Below are positions 61,837-64,000 of a DNA stretch of 64,000 nucleotides, one piece after another. The stretch is from NCBI RefSeq assembly GCF_011752525.1, contig NZ_VWXI01000014.1:62001-126000 (forward strand), written 5' to 3'. The DNA is from Pantoea sp. Cy-639. Lineage in GTDB: Bacteria; Pseudomonadota; Gammaproteobacteria; Pseudomonadales; Pseudomonadaceae. The position numbers and the translations under genes are program-made. The notes below the pieces were generated by a model. It ran no database searches and was not told where the DNA came from. It saw only the letters and a list, made by a program, of their open reading frames with translations. Position 1 is the stretch's first letter. Each line of letters starts with the position of its first letter.

Positions 61837-61860
61837 TGTGGGAGCGGGCCCGCTCCCACA
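61837..61860. repeat. REP-like perfect palindrome
   Basis: TGTGGGAGCGGG followed directly by CCCGCTCCCACA, a 24-base palindrome without a loop. GTGGGAGCGGG is the core of the abundant Pseudomonas putida-type extragenic repeats. It lies in the 170-base gap between the AraC gene and the hydrolase. Confidence 0.85.
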
Positions 61861-61930
61861 ATGATGGATGACCATGCTTTTCGTACAAACCTGAGCTGCA
61901 GGTCGCCCGATCTGCCGTCGGAGGCCCGCA

Positions 61931-62827
61931 ATGCCCACACCATTCACCCGCCAGACCCTGTCCATACCGGTCAATGGCATCGAGCTCGATGCCTGGTACT
62001 ACCTCCCCGATGTATCCGGCCTGCTGCCCGTGGTGCTCATGAGCCCGGGCTTCGCGGCCCTCAAAGGGCAGGCCCTGGACCGCTTCGCCGCCCACTTCGC
62101 CGGCGCCGGCCTGGCGGTGCTGGTGTATGACCAGCGCAACTTTGGCCGCAGTGGCGGCGCCTTGCGTGGCGAGATCGACCCACGCCAGCAACTCGATGAT
62201 CTGCGTGAGGTGCTTACCTGGGCGAGCCTGCAACCACGACTGGACGCTCGGCGCATCGGTGTTTGGGGCTCCAGCTACAGCGGCGGGCATGCCCTGCAGC
62301 TGGCGGCCTGGGATCGCCGGGTGCGTTGCGTGGTGGCGCAGGTGCCGACCATCAGTGGCTACCAGAGTTTCCTGCGGCGCGCCGGCGACCGGGTGCACGA
62401 GGTGCGTGCCGCGTTCGCCAGGGACCGGTGTGCTCGGCAGGACGGTGGTGCCCCTGGTTATCGCCGGGTGATCGCCGAGGCAGGTGAGCCAGGCATTTAT
62501 GCCGGTGACGATGCCGAGGCCTTCTACACCCAGGCCCGGGCCCTGGACGGTGGCTGGGACAACCGGGTCACCCTGCGCTCCAGCGAGTTGGCCAGCGAGT
62601 ACGAGCCAGGCTTGACCATTGCCCGCATCAGCCCGACGCCGCTGCTGATGCTGGTGGCCGAGCGCGATACCGTGACGCCGGCCGACCTGGCCCTGGCGGC
62701 CTACAACCAGGCCGGGGAGCCAAAGCGGCTGGTGCTGTTGCCGGATGGGCATTTCGACCCTTACGCACGGCATTTCCAGCAGGCGGCCGAGGCGGCGCGG
62801 GGGTGGTTCGTGCAGCACCTGTGTTGA
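61931..62827 (+). CDS. Alpha/beta hydrolase (dienelactone hydrolase/YcjY-like)
   Basis: A 298-residue protein. The sheet begins with PVVLMSPGFAALKGQALDRF, the oxyanion region VLVYDQRNFGRSGG, and the nucleophile elbow GVWGSSYSGGHALQLAA, with a Ser-x-Ser-x-Gly variant of GxSxG. Asp is probably in LVAERDTVTPADLA and His in LPDGHFDPYARHF. No signal peptide is visible. The substrate is unknown; esters or lactones are possible. It converges on the LysR gene. Confidence 0.88.
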   Translation: MPTPFTRQTLSIPVNGIELDAWYYLPDVSGLLPVVLMSPGFAALKGQALDRFAAHFAGAGLAVLVYDQRNFGRSGGALRGEIDPRQQLDDLREVLTWASLQPRLDARRIGVWGSSYSGGHALQLAAWDRRVRCVVAQVPTISGYQSFLRRAGDRVHEVRAAFARDRCARQDGGAPGYRRVIAEAGEPGIYAGDDAEAFYTQARALDGGWDNRVTLRSSELASEYEPGLTIARISPTPLLMLVAERDTVTPADLALAAYNQAGEPKRLVLLPDGHFDPYARHFQQAAEAARGWFVQHLC

Positions 62828-62870
62828 GGGGCGGGGGTGCTCAGGATCGGGGTGTGGCGGCGGTCGGTGA

Positions 62871-63791
62871 CTATACGCCGGGTGCCACCGGCGGCAACAC
62901 ACCCTCCGGGCGCAGGCCGGCGAAGCGTTCACGCAGCCACAGGTGCAACTGGGTCACCGCGGGCGTCACCTGCTTGCGGTGCGGGCAGACCAGCGTCACC
63001 GGGGTCGCCTCGCCCGGGTGCTCGGGCAACAGGATCTCCAGCTCGCCCGCGGCGACGTTGGCGCTGACGTCCAGCCACGACTTGTAGACGATGCCTTCGC
63101 CCTCGAGCGCCCAGCGCCGCACCACATCGGCGTCATCGCTGACCAGCGGTCCGCCAACCTGCACGGTGCGGTTGCCCAGGCGCCATTTGTCGTACACCCG
63201 GTTGTGCTGCAGGTACAGCAGGCAGGCGTGCTGCTGCAGGTCGTCCGGCGTGCGTGGCCGGCCGTGCCGCTCGAGGTAGTCGGGGGCGGCGACCAGCACC
63301 CGGCGGTTCCAGGGGGCCAGGGGCAGGGCGATGTAGTTGGCGTCCTCGTTGCGCCCATAGCGGATGGCCACATCCACCGGGTCGCGGTGCAGGTCGGCCA
63401 ACTGGTCGGAGAGAAAAAAACGCAGGCTCAGGCCCGGATGCGCGCGGCGGAACTCGCTGAGCCAGGGACGCAGCAGGTTGCGGCCCATGTCCGAGGGCGC
63501 GGCGATCTGCAGCACGCCGCGCAGGCTGCTGTGACCGCCATGCAGGTCCTCGTGCCCCTGGCGCAACGCCTCGAGCACACGCCGGGCGGTCGGCAGGTAC
63601 AGCTCGCCCTCGGCGGTCAGACGCAGGCTGCGGGTCGTGCGGGCGAACAGGCGTACATCGAGTTCACGTTCCAGGCGCTTGATCGCCGCCGCTACCTGGC
63701 CGGGCAGCAGGTTGGCCTCATGGGCGGCGGCGGTGAAGCTGCCCAGGGCGCTGGCGCGGACGAACAGTTCCAGATCGGCGATGCGCAGCAT
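62871..63791 (-). CDS. LysR-family transcriptional regulator
   Basis: The 306-residue product from the ATG at 63791 (TGGAG about 7 bases upstream; the GTG at 63797 is too close). The HTH is FVRASALGSFTAAAHEANLL, then PGQVAAAIKRLE, followed by the RTTRSLRLTAEG wing and the effector-binding domain, typical of the CrgA-like group. It is divergent from the nitroreductase gene at the right edge, 104 bases away, which it probably regulates. Confidence 0.89.
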   Translation of the reverse strand: MLRIADLELFVRASALGSFTAAAHEANLLPGQVAAAIKRLERELDVRLFARTTRSLRLTAEGELYLPTARRVLEALRQGHEDLHGGHSSLRGVLQIAAPSDMGRNLLRPWLSEFRRAHPGLSLRFFLSDQLADLHRDPVDVAIRYGRNEDANYIALPLAPWNRRVLVAAPDYLERHGRPRTPDDLQQHACLLYLQHNRVYDKWRLGNRTVQVGGPLVSDDADVVRRWALEGEGIVYKSWLDVSANVAAGELEILLPEHPGEATPVTLVCPHRKQVTPAVTQLHLWLRERFAGLRPEGVLPPVAPGV

Positions 63792-63895
63792 TTTCACTCC
63801 AGGGATGAAAGTGTTGCTGCATTGTGCGGGTTTTTCTTTTAAACCGGAACGCTAAGATGCGCCTCAATCACGAACCTGCGAGGAGTTCCCGCATC

Positions 63896-64000
63896 ATGGA
63901 TACCGTTGCCCTGGCCAAGCGCCGCTACACCACCAAAGCCTACGATGCCAGCCGCCGCATCCCCCAGGCGACCATCGACGCGCTGCTCGAGCAGTTGCGC
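63896..64000 (+). CDS. nfsB: NfsB-type oxygen-insensitive nitroreductase, 3' end missing
   Basis: Only the first 35 residues are in the window (MDTVALAKRRYTTKAYDASR, then RIPQATIDALLEQLR). They match the start of NfsB-like FMN nitroreductases (ALAKRRYTTKAYD). GAGGAG is about 8 bases before the ATG. NfsB reduces nitro compounds and quinones with NAD(P)H. The divergent LysR gene may control it. Confidence 0.85.
   Translation, partial: MDTVALAKRRYTTKAYDASRRIPQATIDALLEQLR

Noticed and set aside
61837..61860. The 24-base palindrome as an attachment site or special operator
   Set aside because: The GTGGGAGCGGG core is that of common Pseudomonas extragenic repeats, and no mobile element is next to it.

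Overview
The window is about 64 kb of GC-rich chromosome from a Pseudomonas of the P. putida/P. entomophila type. The evidence is the third-position GC bias, the gene families (OprD porin, GTG-started DNA polymerase II, norspermidine synthesis pair, LpxO, DUF2790, several LysR/AraC plus efflux pairs) and REP-like palindromes containing GGGAGCGGG. There are no rRNA or tRNA genes, no CRISPR array and no insertion sequence that I can see. Both ends cut genes: a LysR regulator at the left and an NfsB-type nitroreductase at the right.

Region 1 (1-5.6 kb) holds a truncated LysR, a LysR/MFS divergent pair and polB. Region 2 (5.6-20.1 kb) is the most striking accessory block. It has three giant paralogous proteins (about 1490-1505 aa), each with a dermonecrotic-toxin-like N-terminal region, a hydrophobic helical pair, leucine-rich repeats and a C-terminal NEL-type E3 ubiquitin ligase domain with a Cys-x-Asp motif. 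Each gene has the same upstream block with base-exact internal spacing (GGTA, then 37 bases to TAGNCT, then TTCAA and the start). A small secreted DUF4174-type gene with its own terminator sits between the second and third. Region 3 (20.2-22.4 kb) is an HvfABC/Buf-type RiPP operon: a precursor with seven EGKCG cores fused to two EF-hands, an MNIO (DUF692) enzyme and its DUF2063 partner, with a strong hairpin between precursor and enzyme.

Region 4 (22.4-34 kb) has a DMT exporter/LysR pair, DUF2790, an OprD porin, a PP2C-like phosphatase, a VOC protein and an apparently frameshifted YddG-type amino-acid exporter. It then has a radical-SAM/DUF4130 DNA-repair pair behind a near-perfect SOS box, a malate:quinone oxidoreductase with a signal peptide, and an LspA paralogue. 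Region 5 (34-43 kb) has carboxynorspermidine synthase and decarboxylase, a TetR/M24 peptidase pair, a YheO-type regulator with a PLP-dependent dehydratase, an amidase and a YghU-type glutathione transferase. Region 6 (43-52 kb) has a TonB-dependent receptor under a cobalamin riboswitch, then a type VI secretion module read in the other direction: VgrG, DUF4123 adaptor, a lipoprotein (candidate immunity protein) and a GHSLG lipase effector. The part from about 48.7 to 50.95 kb is visibly richer in A+T. Region 7 (52-64 kb) is mostly core metabolism and regulation: GNAT, AhpD-like, LpxO, ThpR, a quinone-reductase-like flavoprotein with TetR, AraC with a zinc alcohol dehydrogenase, a propeller-like protein, SotB with AraC, an alpha/beta hydrolase, and LysR divergent from NfsB.

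The window reads as a core genome carrying three accessory weapon or metal-handling modules: NEL ligases, the EGKCG metallophore RiPP, and a VgrG-linked lipase. All functions are inferred from sequence reading alone; no database search was run.
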